DNA from: Weeksellaceae bacterium
GTDB lineage: Bacteria; Bacteroidota; Bacteroidia; Flavobacteriales; Weeksellaceae
Assembly: GCA_949788275.1 (NCBI GenBank)
Contig: OX460916.1
Span: forward strand, 1,736,001 to 1,800,000
Direction: 5' to 3'
Length of the DNA stretch: 64,000 bases
The notes below the pieces were generated by a model that saw only the letters and a list, made by a program, of their open reading frames with translations, was not told the DNA's origin and did no database searches. The translations under genes and the position numbers were made by a program. Of the stretch, positions 37,937 to 48,160 are shown one piece after another. Within the stretch, counting starts at the first letter, position 1. Each line of letters opens with the position of its first letter.

Positions 37937-38653
37937 TTACTTTAAACGTTGCATCCATTGATGAAATTGTTCTTTATAGGTATCGCCTACGGGAATAATT
38001 TTATCGCCCATAAAAATACGGTTTCGTTCAATGGTTTCAATTTGATCGAGGCGAACGATATAGGATTTATGGACTCGCATAAAATGAGTTGGATCTAACT
38101 TTTGTTCAAAATCCTTGAGCGTTTCTAAAATTATAAGTCGTTCATTGATTAGATGCAGCATTAAATAGTCTTTCATTCCCTCGACAAACTGTAAGTCGTT
38201 CAAGACAATACGAACAAATCGTCCATCGGTTTTAACGAATAAAAAAGGATCATTTTGGTCGACAACAGCAAGATCAGCTACTGGGATAATCGGCTGAATA
38301 AGATCTTTTGCTTTCAAAACGCTTTTATAAAAACGTTCAAAAGAAATGGGTTTCATTAGGTAATCAATGACATTGTACTCATAACCTTTCAAAGCGTACT
38401 GATTATAAGCAGAAGTAATAATAAACTTGCTTTTATTGCCCAACATTTCCATGATTTGTAAACCCGTTAAATCGGGCATTTGAATGTCGATAAACACTAA
38501 ATCAACAGTCAAGTGATGCAATTGCTCTAAGGCTTCAATGGAAGATGTTGTGGCTCCTACCAATTCTAATGAGGGCATTTTTTCAACATAATCTTTCAGC
38601 AACGCTACAGCTAAAGGCTCATCGTCTAAAATAAAGCATTTCATATTTTTCAC
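37937..38653 (-). CDS. LytTR-family response regulator
   Basis: The 238-aa protein has a receiver domain (residues about 5-120: acidic pair in FILDDEPLAV, phospho-acceptor Asp in LVFIDIQMPDLTG, Lys in LMKPISF) and a LytTR DNA-binding domain (residues about 140-238: FVKTDGRFVRI, FMRVHKSYIV). It is the output partner of the histidine kinase upstream, with which it overlaps by 4 bp (ATGA), so they are translationally coupled. A likely target is the divergent outer-membrane barrel gene at 39843, but this is inference from position. Confidence 0.93.
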   Translation of the reverse strand: MKNMKCFILDDEPLAVALLKDYVEKMPSLELVGATTSSIEALEQLHHLTVDLVFIDIQMPDLTGLQIMEMLGNKSKFIITSAYNQYALKGYEYNVIDYLMKPISFERFYKSVLKAKDLIQPIIPVADLAVVDQNDPFLFVKTDGRFVRIVLNDLQFVEGMKDYLMLHLINERLIILETLKDFEQKLDPTHFMRVHKSYIVRLDQIETIERNRIFMGDKIIPVGDTYKEQFHQWMQRLK

Positions 38654-39672
38654 AATTCAATGGTTAAATGACAACTAAAAAGGTCGTTATTATTTTGTAT
38701 TTTTAATTGGTGTTTATCAGGATAGTATAACTCTAACCGGCGTTTAATATTTTCAATACCAACCCCCCCTTGTTCATCTTTGTGATGATGATTAATTTTA
38801 TTTTGAATAAAAAGACGCATTTCCTTTTCATTTTGATGGAGTTCAATAATTAATGGTTGATCAGGATCTGTGAGTATTCCATGTTTAAAACCATTTTCAA
38901 TAAAAGGAATAAGTAATAAAGGTGGAATTTGAACACACCTATCTTGGAGGGTATGCTTGAAGGATATTTGTGGAATACCCGAAATCCGCATACTCTCCAA
39001 TTCTATAAAATCGTGAATATATTGTACTTCATCTTGAATAGCAATAAGATCATTTTTACTTTCATAGGTGACATAGCGCATTAATGAACTTAATTTTTCA
39101 ATTGCTGCTAAGGATTTATCCGATTTTTGATACACTAAATAATAGATGTTATTCAAGGTATTAAATATAAAATGAGGATTGACTTGAGATTTTAGAAAAT
39201 TTATTTCAGCTTCTTTACGCTCTTCAATCAAGGCTATTTTTTCTTGCTGACTGTTGGAGAAATTAACCAATAACCAAATAATGGTAGAAGCAAAAATAGG
39301 TTTAGCCCCATAGAATAAATTATCGTAGATATAGAAATGAAAGGGCAAGGTCAGATCGTAATTGGCCTCACCAAAGAGGCTTAAAAAAAGGATTTGTTCA
39401 ACAGAATAGCGCAATAAAATAAACACCGTATAGGAAATTACAATCGATCCTAAAACTCTTAATCCAGCTGTTTTCTTATAAAAGTGAGGTAAAACGAATA
39501 AATAATTGAAGTAAAAAACGATGACGTTAAGTACTGGGAAAAACCAATACGATTTGTAATACGATGGAAGTAATTCAAACTGCAATACATCATAATTAAA
39601 GTTGATCAAGGGTGTTCCGAAAAAATAACCCCAAAACAACAGGTGTAACATCCAAACATAGTTCTTTTTCAT
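38650..39672 (-). CDS. LytS-type sensor histidine kinase (HisKA_5 class)
   Basis: The 340-aa protein has about four membrane helices in the first 140 residues without a separate sensor domain. The catalytic core follows: LKSQVNPHFIFNTLNNIYYLVY with the phospho-acceptor His, then N-box IPFIENGFKHGI and the GGVGIENIKRRLELYYP G-box. This is the architecture paired with LytTR regulators in Bacteroidota. The signal is unknown; the membrane helices may sense it directly. Divergent from the TonB-like barrel at 39843. Confidence 0.93.
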   Translation of the reverse strand: MKKNYVWMLHLLFWGYFFGTPLINFNYDVLQFELLPSYYKSYWFFPVLNVIVFYFNYLFVLPHFYKKTAGLRVLGSIVISYTVFILLRYSVEQILFLSLFGEANYDLTLPFHFYIYDNLFYGAKPIFASTIIWLLVNFSNSQQEKIALIEERKEAEINFLKSQVNPHFIFNTLNNIYYLVYQKSDKSLAAIEKLSSLMRYVTYESKNDLIAIQDEVQYIHDFIELESMRISGIPQISFKHTLQDRCVQIPPLLLIPFIENGFKHGILTDPDQPLIIELHQNEKEMRLFIQNKINHHHKDEQGGVGIENIKRRLELYYPDKHQLKIQNNNDLFSCHLTIEL

Positions 39673-39842
39673 AATTCGTATTCTGGTTCTAAAAGTAACT
39701 CAATTTTTAAAAGTGAATTGGATTTTTCGACGAAAAGCGATGATTATCCGATGAACTGGTTGGTCGGAAAAAAGAGGTTATGGGTCGAAAAAAAAGTATT
39801 TCGAAAAACACGAGGTTCATCTTTGTTTAAAATTGAACAACT

Positions 39843-42227
39843 ATGAAACTGAACTCACTACTACTCTATTTACTTCTCTTGCTATTTAGTAGCGGTCTAC
39901 AAGGCCAAGAATATACTTTACGGGCCACAATTTTGGAAGACAATCTTCCTGCACAATTCGTCGACTTGCTTTTCGTTTCGGAAACATCAGTCGAATTTAA
40001 TGCCACGACCGATGAATTAGGGACTTTTAAAATTGAACTTCCAAAAGGAACCTATCAATTTCAAATTTATACTTTAGGCACCTTAATTCATCAACAAGAA
40101 ATTCTTTTAGAAAACCCGCTGGATTTAGGAAGCATTCCACTTACCTCAACGATTGCCTTGAAAGAAGTACTTATTGATCCCAAGAAAAAATTATTGGAAA
40201 GAAAGGCCGATCGATTGGTTTTTAATGTCGAGAACTCCACTTCGGCTTCTGGAGGAACAGCGATAGATGCATTGCGTGTAACTCCTGGTGTACAAATTAA
40301 AGAAGATGCAATTCGTATTTCAGGAAAGAGCACTGTTTTGGTGTTGATTGACGATCGACCAACCTACTTAACAGGCGATGAATTAACCCGCTATTTGGAA
40401 AACATTCAGGCCAATGATATCAAAAGCATTGAAGTGATTACCACTCCACCTGCCCGCTATGAGGCTGAAGGAAATAGCGGCATTATCAATATTGTCACTA
40501 AAAAAACCAGAAAAGATAGTTGGAATGCCAATTTTGGAGCCAACTATATTCGAGGTCAACGCAATACTCAACGTTATAATACGGGTTACAATATAAATAA
40601 AGGCCCATGGACGTTTCAATCGTCCTTTAATTACAACAACACACGCTATCTACGAAATTGGAATAGCGATTTAACCTATCCCAATGAATTATGGCAAAAT
40701 AGAGGTTTCAGTGATATGAATGGAAATTCAGGTGGCGGGCGAATTTTATTGGAATATGCTGTTCATAAAAAATGGGATTTAGGGATGCGTTACAACTACA
40801 ATACGAACAGTTATGCGATTGACGGTTGGGGTACAACCCGTATTTTACCACCCAATAAAGTGACTTCCCTGGCCAGCATTGGAAATAATTCAGACGAAAA
40901 TTTTCGTTCAAATACGCATTTATGGGGTTTATATAGTATTCATCGTTTGGATACGCTGGGGAAGAAATTAACCATTGATGTCGATTACTACACCAGTCAT
41001 ACATCGAATGATCGCCTTTACGAAAGCCGATCTTTTACATCATCGCAGCTGGCATTGCCCGATAGTTTTGTTGGGGGAGGTAATTTTAATAAAAATCAGA
41101 AAGAAAACTTTTCATCTAAAATTGGGGTCGACTTACCTCTTGAATGGATTACCCTCGATTTCGGAGCAAAGGCTTCGATTTCAAAAAGCCGTAATCAATT
41201 AGCTGCTTATAGCGCTACTGAAGAAGGGGAAAGTTTTCATAATCCCCAACTCTCCAATCAATTCGATTTTACGGAATACAACCAAGCCCTTTATATTTCG
41301 GGAAACAAAGAATGGAATGATCATTGGGAAATGCAGATAGGTCTTCGAGGTGAAGCCACACAGACCAAAGGGTATTCACTGGAGATGAATCAAAAAACCA
41401 CCAAAGAGTATATGAAACTATTTCCTACAGCGTATGTGGTCTATAGTTTCAATGATGATCATAGTTTGGGTTTAAACTATGCACGTCGTATCCAACGTCC
41501 TTGGTTTGAAAGCTTAAATCCTTTTCGAATGATTAACAACGCCTATAGTTACAATGAAGGAAATCCTTTTTTAGAGCCTTCCTTTACACATAATGTAGAA
41601 TTAACCTATACGTATAAGGAGATGGATACCCGCTTATATTTTTCAAGTATGAAAAACGGAATTAGCCAATCGTCACAAATAGACCCTGTCACACAACACA
41701 ACAACTATATCTGGATGAACCATATCGATTCAGATGCCATTGGAATTAGTCACAGCATGGTCCTTTCTCCTACCAAATGGTGGACGAGCAGCAATGAAGT
41801 TGATGTATATTATACGAAATCGACCACAAAATTGGATCCTGATCACCCGGTAAAAGGAACATCAGCTGATTTTTCAAGTGAAAATGAATTCACTTTAAAT
41901 GCCAAAAAAACACTTTCATTGAGCTTTAACTATTTTCAATTCTTTGGTGGAGTGTATCAAAATTATCGATTTGATCCATACAGTAAGGTTTCAGCTTCTG
42001 TGAAGTATCAATTACTGGATAAAAAATTAGCTTTAAGCCTGCATGGTACCGATATGTTCAAGGGAAGAGAGTACTACCATCAGTACTTTAATGGTGTAAA
42101 ACAAGAATTTAAAAACATTTGGGACATGCAAAGCATTCGGTTTTCAGCCGTTTACCGATTCGGAAATCAAGGCATTAAGTTAAAAGACCGAAAAGCAGGA
42201 AATCAAGAGGAGATTAATCGTATGTGA
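39843..42227 (+). CDS. TonB-dependent receptor-like outer-membrane beta-barrel protein
   Basis: The 794-aa protein has signal peptide MKLNSLLLYLLLLLFSSGLQGQ, a carboxypeptidase-regulatory-like domain (residues about 25-105), a plug (IDALRVTPGVQIKEDAIRISGKS, IDDRPTYLTGDEL, IEVITTPPARYEAEGNSGIINI; about 140-225), and a beta-barrel of the OMP_b-brl_3 type ending in aromatic-rich strands. Such proteins take up peptides, metals or glycans, or act as membrane sensors. No SusD partner is present, so glycan uptake is unlikely. The neighbouring LytTR pair could control it. Confidence 0.9.
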   Translation: MKLNSLLLYLLLLLFSSGLQGQEYTLRATILEDNLPAQFVDLLFVSETSVEFNATTDELGTFKIELPKGTYQFQIYTLGTLIHQQEILLENPLDLGSIPLTSTIALKEVLIDPKKKLLERKADRLVFNVENSTSASGGTAIDALRVTPGVQIKEDAIRISGKSTVLVLIDDRPTYLTGDELTRYLENIQANDIKSIEVITTPPARYEAEGNSGIINIVTKKTRKDSWNANFGANYIRGQRNTQRYNTGYNINKGPWTFQSSFNYNNTRYLRNWNSDLTYPNELWQNRGFSDMNGNSGGGRILLEYAVHKKWDLGMRYNYNTNSYAIDGWGTTRILPPNKVTSLASIGNNSDENFRSNTHLWGLYSIHRLDTLGKKLTIDVDYYTSHTSNDRLYESRSFTSSQLALPDSFVGGGNFNKNQKENFSSKIGVDLPLEWITLDFGAKASISKSRNQLAAYSATEEGESFHNPQLSNQFDFTEYNQALYISGNKEWNDHWEMQIGLRGEATQTKGYSLEMNQKTTKEYMKLFPTAYVVYSFNDDHSLGLNYARRIQRPWFESLNPFRMINNAYSYNEGNPFLEPSFTHNVELTYTYKEMDTRLYFSSMKNGISQSSQIDPVTQHNNYIWMNHIDSDAIGISHSMVLSPTKWWTSSNEVDVYYTKSTTKLDPDHPVKGTSADFSSENEFTLNAKKTLSLSFNYFQFFGGVYQNYRFDPYSKVSASVKYQLLDKKLALSLHGTDMFKGREYYHQYFNGVKQEFKNIWDMQSIRFSAVYRFGNQGIKLKDRKAGNQEEINRM

Positions 42228-42228
42228 T

Positions 42229-42798
42229 CTATTTAATCCGACCGCGAATTCGACTAAGAGAAATCGCTGAAATACCAATGTAGCTAGCAATTTCTTTTAG
42301 AGGAACACGATTAAATAACGCTTTGTCGACACGCATTAACTTTACATAACGTTCTTCTGGTGTTAGAAATAACAAATCCAGAAGGCGTTTTTCGGTTTTA
42401 ATGGCTTCTATTTCGGTGATCACCCGTGACCAATTGCAAATCTCGAGATTGGAGCCATAGAGCTGTTTCATTTTTTGTAAATTGATTTGATACAGAGTCG
42501 TATCTTCAAGTAATTGAAAATTTTCGTAACTCTTCTCCTTGGATAGATAGCCTAAGCTTGCGGTAATGATATCACCTTCGCGTGAAAACCCAAATGTAAT
42601 TTCTTTCTCCTCTTTATAAGCGAATGAACGAATCATTCCCTGACGGATGATGTAAGCATTTTCAAAAACAGCATCCATATGCATTAATAGATAACTTTTA
42701 GGGAAAGTTACAACCGATAGACAATCCTTAATCAAGTCAATGGCATAATCCGACAATAGGTGTTCTTGAGGCACATGGCTCCGTTTAAATTTATCCAT
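42229..42798 (-). CDS. Crp/Fnr-family transcriptional regulator
   Basis: The 189-aa protein has a cyclic-nucleotide-binding-like beta-roll (residues about 20-110: FENAYIIRQGMIRSFAY, EITFGFSREGDI), a dimer helix, and a short HTH (VPLKEIASYIGISAISLSRIRGRIK) at the very end. The family activates transcription, but this ligand pocket lacks the classic cAMP arginine motif, as in most Bacteroidota members. Ends 1 bp from the receptor gene (convergent) and lies 7 bp after the GNAT gene, suggesting an operon with it. Confidence 0.9.
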   Translation of the reverse strand: MDKFKRSHVPQEHLLSDYAIDLIKDCLSVVTFPKSYLLMHMDAVFENAYIIRQGMIRSFAYKEEKEITFGFSREGDIITASLGYLSKEKSYENFQLLEDTTLYQINLQKMKQLYGSNLEICNWSRVITEIEAIKTEKRLLDLLFLTPEERYVKLMRVDKALFNRVPLKEIASYIGISAISLSRIRGRIK

Positions 42799-42805
42799 TT
42801 TTTAA

Positions 42806-43231
42806 TCAACAATATTGCATGGTTAATTCCACTTCATGGGTATGTTCATCTGTTTTAGATTCGATTATTCGAAAACCTTGTTTTTTATAAAAATGAACTG
42901 CTGGATCATTCTTTTGGTAAACACTTAACGTCAGTGTATTTCTCTCGTGCTTTGCGAATGCCATTAATTTTTGACCAAATCCTTTCCCTTGTTGATGGGT
43001 GTCAACAAAAATGGCTGCAATATGATTTTCGATTAGGGATAAAAACCCAACTACCTGATGATCATCCTCTAAAACATAGGTAACGCTTGAAGGGATATAG
43101 AGCGTCTTCATAGCCTGAAGATTATCTTTCCAGTAGGAAGTGGGGATAAAATGATGGGCTTTGATAGAAGCTTCTAACCAGATGGTTAAAACTGTATCCA
43201 TATCTTTTTCTTGAATTAAACGTATCATCAT
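42806..43231 (-). CDS. GNAT family N-acetyltransferase
   Basis: The 141-aa protein has the acetyl-CoA loop FVDTHQQGKGFGQKLM (QxxGxG/A) near residue 75 and the C-terminal LSVYQKNDPAVHFYKKQGFRI strand-helix of GNAT enzymes. Its start, MIRLIQEKDMDTVLTIWLEA, resembles the PhnO/YjaB type. Substrate unknown. It lies 7 bp before the Crp/Fnr gene in the same direction. Confidence 0.88.
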   Translation of the reverse strand: MMIRLIQEKDMDTVLTIWLEASIKAHHFIPTSYWKDNLQAMKTLYIPSSVTYVLEDDHQVVGFLSLIENHIAAIFVDTHQQGKGFGQKLMAFAKHERNTLTLSVYQKNDPAVHFYKKQGFRIIESKTDEHTHEVELTMQYC

Positions 43232-43321
43232 AAGGCGTACTTAGATGACAAAAGTAATGACTATTGCCTTATCCCTGCTTTACTTAAGTTAATAAATGCT
43301 TGTATAGCTATTTTTAACGAA

Positions 43322-43346
43322 GAAGGCCGTCGAAAATCGACGGCCT
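43322..43346. terminator. Strong GC-rich hairpin terminator
   Basis: An 11-bp stem (AAGGCCGTCGA / TCGACGGCCTT) with a 3-nt loop just past the stop of the S41 protease gene. The minus strand continues CTTCGTT, a poor U-tract, but the stem is strong. Confidence 0.75.
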
Positions 43347-43368
43347 TGTACATTAGAACATGTTTTGA

Positions 43369-46300
43369 TTATTTTTTTAAGTCGTTCAAAATTTCTTGAA
43401 CCGCTCGTTCGAGCTGAGGGTCGTTGTTCCTTAAACGATCCATGAATGTATTTTTGATATAAATATCGGGAGCAACTCCGGTTTTTTCGAGATTCTGACC
43501 ATCTAAGGTATAGGTTCCCCACGCAGGAAGTCGATAAGAAGAACCATCGACTAAGCCTTTCGCTGATGTAAAAATAATCCAACGATAGGTTTCTTGTCCG
43601 ATGATTTTACCTAATTTAAGGGCTTTAAAACCAGCGGCTGTCATTTCAGCATCACTTAAAGAATATTCATTGATTAATAAGACAATGGGTTTACCAGCAG
43701 GCGCAAAATTGCTTTGAACGGTCATTTTCCCATCTCTGTATTTCCATTTTAAGTAAGGGCGTTGGGATAAGAAGTTCAGGACCTTATCGTGTACATTTCC
43801 GCCTGTATTAAAACGTAAATCGAGAATAACACCGTCTTTTCTATTTTCTTGTTCCACCATATCCAGTAAGAAAACATCTAATTGCTGGGTCGACATATTC
43901 TTCATATAGGAATAAGCGATTCGATGGTCACTTAGTTGATTCACTCTTTGTTTATTTTCGAAGATCCATTCATCGTATAACAAATCTTTGAATTGATGAT
44001 TGGCAATAGGATGTAATTTTGTTTGAATGGTCTTACCACCTCGTTGAAATTCAAGCGCTATTTCGTCGATTTTTTTAGGCGTCGTAAAATAAATTTCTCT
44101 GTTTAATTTCGTGTCGACTATTTGCTCATTGACTTTGGTTAATACATCACCAGGTTGAACATCGATATTCTTATAGAAAGCGGGTGATTTACGAACAATG
44201 CGCTCCACGACAAACGGTTGGTCTTCTTTAAAAATAATCCCTGTTTCATTGGTGAAATAATTGAGAAATCGCTCTTCCTCTTTACCCGTAGAGTTGAAGC
44301 CTAGGTGAGACGAATTCAATTCACCCAAAAGATCGTTTAAGAGTATACGTAAATCGTTGCGGTTATTTACATAAGGGAGATAGGCTTCGTATTGTTTCTT
44401 TTTCATGTCCCAATCGATTCCATGAAAAGAACCATCGTAGAAATTTTCTTCCACTCCGGCCCAAGTTTCCGCATACATTTGATGAAACTCGGCGGCTAAA
44501 TTTTTACTAAACGAATAATCCATTTTTATAGGCTCAAGAGTCGAAGCACTCATGGTGAATTTATAAATCGACTTATTCGAAAGCGCAAATAGATTTTTAT
44601 TGTTACTGATGATATAGTCGACTCCTTTATCAAACACCTTTTCCGTTTTCACTTTCTCAAAGTCGGAAAAAGTATTTCGGTACAATTGAAATTTACCATT
44701 TTCTTGGTTGGTGTTGTAAAATAGATAATTTTTTTTATCATCTGAAAAAATAAACGGGTTGGTCTGATAACCAAAACGATCGGTTACCATTTCTATTCGT
44801 TCTAGAATTCCATCTGGATTAACGGCAATCGATTTTAAAGCTTTTTTCTCTTCCTTTTTCTCTTCCTTTTCTAACTTTTTCTCTTCAACGAATAAATCGT
44901 TGAATTTTTCTGATTTGAAAGGCTCATCAAACCAATCCAATGCCAGTCGAAAGATGTTCGATTTTTGCATTCCCAATGGGTAAGACGGGTTGGTGCGATC
45001 ACTGGCGAAATAGATATAACGCCCATCTGGTGACCAGGTAGGCGACTCTTCTGTGACTCCCGTATTGGTTAAATTAATGGTTTCGCTTTTCTTGATGTGA
45101 TGGACAAAAATATCCAATTCGAAATTACGTTTGGCTGAAAATAGGACATATTCATCGTTGGGAGAAAATGAAGGCGTCGAATTTTGGAATGCCCATAGTT
45201 CATCTTTGACGATGGTTGATGATTTGAACGACTTAAGATCAATTAACCTAACCTCATCTCTACCGCTTAAATAAACAGCTTGAGTACGATTGTTATTCAG
45301 AGTAATATCCCTGTTGTTACGTAAATCGTTCGTTAATTGTTTGGGTTGATTTTTACGTTCAGCACTCATGGTATACCAATTCTGATAGCCTTGATGTGTT
45401 TGGTTAAAAATAATGTTCTTATTGTCTTTTAACCATTTGACTTCCATTACGCGTTCATGTCCTTCTGTAATGGGTTGAACAAATTTCCCTTCCATATCGG
45501 AAACAAAGATAATTCCACGACTTACAAAGACCATTTTCTTTCCATCGGGCGATACATCGAAGTTGGTGATTTGATTTTCAATTGAAAAGCTTTGTTCTTT
45601 CGTGATTGATTTATTGGTGTTGGCTGAAATCTTTAGAGGCCCTGTCGTTTGTGATTGGGTATTAAAAACAAATAATTGGTAATCTTTTTCAAAAATAACT
45701 TTTGAACCATCGGCAGAGACAAACGGTTTTTTAATCGACGTTTCAAATTTTGTAAGGGCTGTTTTTAGTCCATTTTCAATTTTATAAAGGTTGTATTGCC
45801 CATTATTTTCATCGGAAATAAAGTAGATAATCCCCTTTTTATCGACTGTCGCATTAAAATCCTTTCCATTATAATCGGTGTATTGTTTGAATGTTTTGGT
45901 CTGGGGTTGATACGCCAAGAGGTCGGGGTTATTTTCTCCTTTATAGCGTTTACGGGTAACTTGGTTGGCACTTTCAGAAGAATTGGTGAAGATGAGTTCA
46001 CCATTCGGCGCCTCTACTAAACCATTGGTGGTATTAAAATAATGGGAGAATAAAGAAGAGGGGGTTCCTCCTTTTACATCCACTTTATAGCTCGCAAAGT
46101 TTTTATCTCTGTTCGATGTAAAATAGATCGTTTTACTATCCCAACTCCAACTCTCCATTTCATCTTTTCCTTGATGAAAAGTCAACTGTTTAATCTCACC
46201 GCCTTGAGTCGGCATAACAAACACATCGTAATTTCCATATTGGTTTGAGCTAAATGCGAGCCATTGCCCATCGGGAGAAACCCGTGGATTAATTTCTTCC

Positions 46301-46491
46301 CCTTCTAGGGCCGTCATTCTGGATGCGTTTCCACCCGAAGACGGTACACGCCATATATCGCCGTCATAACTAAAATAGGCTACTTGCCCATCAGGGCTTA
46401 AAGAGGGTGTAGAAGCAAAAAAGATGTTTTCTTGTGCATCGAGCTGTGATAAAGCAAAAACCGTTAATAGTGAGTAATAGATTTTTCTCAT
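43369..46491 (-). CDS. Tricorn-like S41 family peptidase
   Basis: The ATG at 46491 (MRKIYYSLLTVFALSQLDAQ) gives a signal peptide; ten residues upstream are not needed. The 1040-aa mature layout is a WD40/PD40-type beta-propeller (TPSLSPDGQVAYFSYDGDIW and several more, residues about 25-520), a helical core domain, a PDZ domain (VRKSPAFYKNIDVQPGDVLTKV, about 770) and the S41 catalytic domain with DLRFNTGG and LINEYSLSDAEM, the latter holding the nucleophile Ser. Tricorn-type enzymes trim peptides; here it should work in the periplasm. A single gene with its own terminator. Confidence 0.93.
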   Translation of the reverse strand: MRKIYYSLLTVFALSQLDAQENIFFASTPSLSPDGQVAYFSYDGDIWRVPSSGGNASRMTALEGEEINPRVSPDGQWLAFSSNQYGNYDVFVMPTQGGEIKQLTFHQGKDEMESWSWDSKTIYFTSNRDKNFASYKVDVKGGTPSSLFSHYFNTTNGLVEAPNGELIFTNSSESANQVTRKRYKGENNPDLLAYQPQTKTFKQYTDYNGKDFNATVDKKGIIYFISDENNGQYNLYKIENGLKTALTKFETSIKKPFVSADGSKVIFEKDYQLFVFNTQSQTTGPLKISANTNKSITKEQSFSIENQITNFDVSPDGKKMVFVSRGIIFVSDMEGKFVQPITEGHERVMEVKWLKDNKNIIFNQTHQGYQNWYTMSAERKNQPKQLTNDLRNNRDITLNNNRTQAVYLSGRDEVRLIDLKSFKSSTIVKDELWAFQNSTPSFSPNDEYVLFSAKRNFELDIFVHHIKKSETINLTNTGVTEESPTWSPDGRYIYFASDRTNPSYPLGMQKSNIFRLALDWFDEPFKSEKFNDLFVEEKKLEKEEKKEEKKALKSIAVNPDGILERIEMVTDRFGYQTNPFIFSDDKKNYLFYNTNQENGKFQLYRNTFSDFEKVKTEKVFDKGVDYIISNNKNLFALSNKSIYKFTMSASTLEPIKMDYSFSKNLAAEFHQMYAETWAGVEENFYDGSFHGIDWDMKKKQYEAYLPYVNNRNDLRILLNDLLGELNSSHLGFNSTGKEEERFLNYFTNETGIIFKEDQPFVVERIVRKSPAFYKNIDVQPGDVLTKVNEQIVDTKLNREIYFTTPKKIDEIALEFQRGGKTIQTKLHPIANHQFKDLLYDEWIFENKQRVNQLSDHRIAYSYMKNMSTQQLDVFLLDMVEQENRKDGVILDLRFNTGGNVHDKVLNFLSQRPYLKWKYRDGKMTVQSNFAPAGKPIVLLINEYSLSDAEMTAAGFKALKLGKIIGQETYRWIIFTSAKGLVDGSSYRLPAWGTYTLDGQNLEKTGVAPDIYIKNTFMDRLRNNDPQLERAVQEILNDLKK

Positions 46492-46740
46492 TTCGTGTAT
46501 AATTTTACCGAAGTTAATCAAATCTTCAAAAGCAGGTAACTATTTCGCTTTAGAAAGTGGGGGATTTAAACAGATAAAAAAATGGGGGATTCACTTTTAT
46601 GAATTCCTGAAAAAAAAATCTATTATACAGACTTTATCACAAAGAGCTCCAAAAACACTCTTCGTTATTTGCTAAATCCAATAATAAATGTATATTGATT
46701 GTTATTCATCTAATCTATTTATACAATTCCTTACTTCTCT

Positions 46741-48105
46741 ATGAAATCGTTTTTTTTTGCTTTTTTATCCCTCGTCCTGACCCTGAACTGTAATCCTATT
46801 CAATCTTACGATTTAATTATTTACAATGCCTCCCTGTTTAATGTTCACACAGGTCAGGTACACGATGGGCAAACCCTTTTAATTAACGACGGAATCATTG
46901 TGGGCATCGTCCAAGATAAAGCGTTTAACCAAGGAGAACAGGAAATTGATGCAAAAGGGCAACTCGTGACACCCGGAATGATTGATACCCATATTCATCC
47001 AACCGATGTTTGGGGCGATTATGATGAAGCACCAGAATTTTTAGCGCGTCATGATTTAGCGAATTACCGACGGTCGTTATCCGAGCAGTATTTACCTTAT
47101 GGAGTGACGACCGCTTTAATGATGGGTCATCCCGATAAATGGTTAAGCGACATCCTATCTTGGGGATTAAAAGACCCGCATTACACCGATTTTTTAACTT
47201 CAGGTGGGGCATTGATATCACCTGAACTTCGGCTACCCTATATTGGACACTTGCGATTGGATACACCGGAAATGGCCAAGGAAGTGGTTAAACGCTATCA
47301 TGATCAAGGGGTTCGTCATTTAAAAGTGTATTACCGTTTGAACGAACCGGAATTCTCGGTGGTCATGAAAACAGCTGCTGAGCTTAATATGCGTGTTTAC
47401 GGTCATATTGGTGATGCGGACACGACCCGTTTAAGCATTAATCAGACGCTTGATAAGGGGCTATTAAATTATGAACACCTTGTTAGTTTGCCCTACAGCG
47501 TGATTCAAACGGCCGAAGAGTGGGCCGCATTTGATGCCTTATTTTTGGAACATTTTGGCGAAGCCGACACTGTACAAAAAGTCTTGATGAAGTTTTTAGA
47601 AGCCTTTCGCTATATGGATGAACATAAGCAAGAGGAAGCTTATGCCCTGATGGATCAATTAGCAGCCAAGCATGCGACCTTCTCTACAACCATTGGTTAC
47701 ATCCATCAACAACTCGACCCCACATCACCAGAAAATACCTTAACGAAAAAGCAATTAAAACGAAGCAAAGAAAATTTTGGTATAATGATGTGCTATTTAG
47801 ATCAAGTGGCGAGAAAGGGAATTAAACTTCGAATAGCGACTGACACCAAGCATGGTGGAAAAGTTCTATGGGACGAACTCTATCTGTTGTCCACCTATGG
47901 TTTTTCAAGTGCAGAAGCTTTACAGATAGCCACCATAAATGGTGCAAAAGCCTTACATATTGATGCCAACGTTGGGAGCATCGATATTCATAAACAAGCC
48001 AACTTGGTGATTTGGAAAAAGAATCCACTGGAGAACCCTGAAAATTTTTTAGCCGGTGTACGGGTGATTAAAAATGGAAAAGAAGTTGGGAAAGATAGAT
48101 ATTAG
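46741..48105 (+). CDS. Amidohydrolase family protein, probable lipoprotein
   Basis: The 454-aa protein starts MKSFFFAFLSLVLTLNCNPIQS; Cys17 is a possible lipidation site, though the LTLNC box is imperfect. The TIM-barrel amidohydrolase marks are TPGMIDTHIHP (metal His pair, about residue 80), HLKVYYRL, VYGHIGDAD, NYEHL and LRIATDTKHGG (metal Asp), with the end strand GSIDIHKQANLVIWKKNPLENP. This resembles imidazolonepropionase or secreted prolidase-like enzymes; the substrate is not clear. Divergent from the S41 peptidase. Confidence 0.87.
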   Translation: MKSFFFAFLSLVLTLNCNPIQSYDLIIYNASLFNVHTGQVHDGQTLLINDGIIVGIVQDKAFNQGEQEIDAKGQLVTPGMIDTHIHPTDVWGDYDEAPEFLARHDLANYRRSLSEQYLPYGVTTALMMGHPDKWLSDILSWGLKDPHYTDFLTSGGALISPELRLPYIGHLRLDTPEMAKEVVKRYHDQGVRHLKVYYRLNEPEFSVVMKTAAELNMRVYGHIGDADTTRLSINQTLDKGLLNYEHLVSLPYSVIQTAEEWAAFDALFLEHFGEADTVQKVLMKFLEAFRYMDEHKQEEAYALMDQLAAKHATFSTTIGYIHQQLDPTSPENTLTKKQLKRSKENFGIMMCYLDQVARKGIKLRIATDTKHGGKVLWDELYLLSTYGFSSAEALQIATINGAKALHIDANVGSIDIHKQANLVIWKKNPLENPENFLAGVRVIKNGKEVGKDRY

Positions 48106-48160
48106 ATGATAGACTTTCTTGATGAGCAATAATTACTAAGTAATTAAAAACATGGGATTT

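Noticed and set aside
37937-42227. Polysaccharide utilisation locus
   Set aside because: The barrel gene has no SusD partner or glycoside hydrolase beside it, and the regulator is LytTR rather than a hybrid system or ECF sigma factor.
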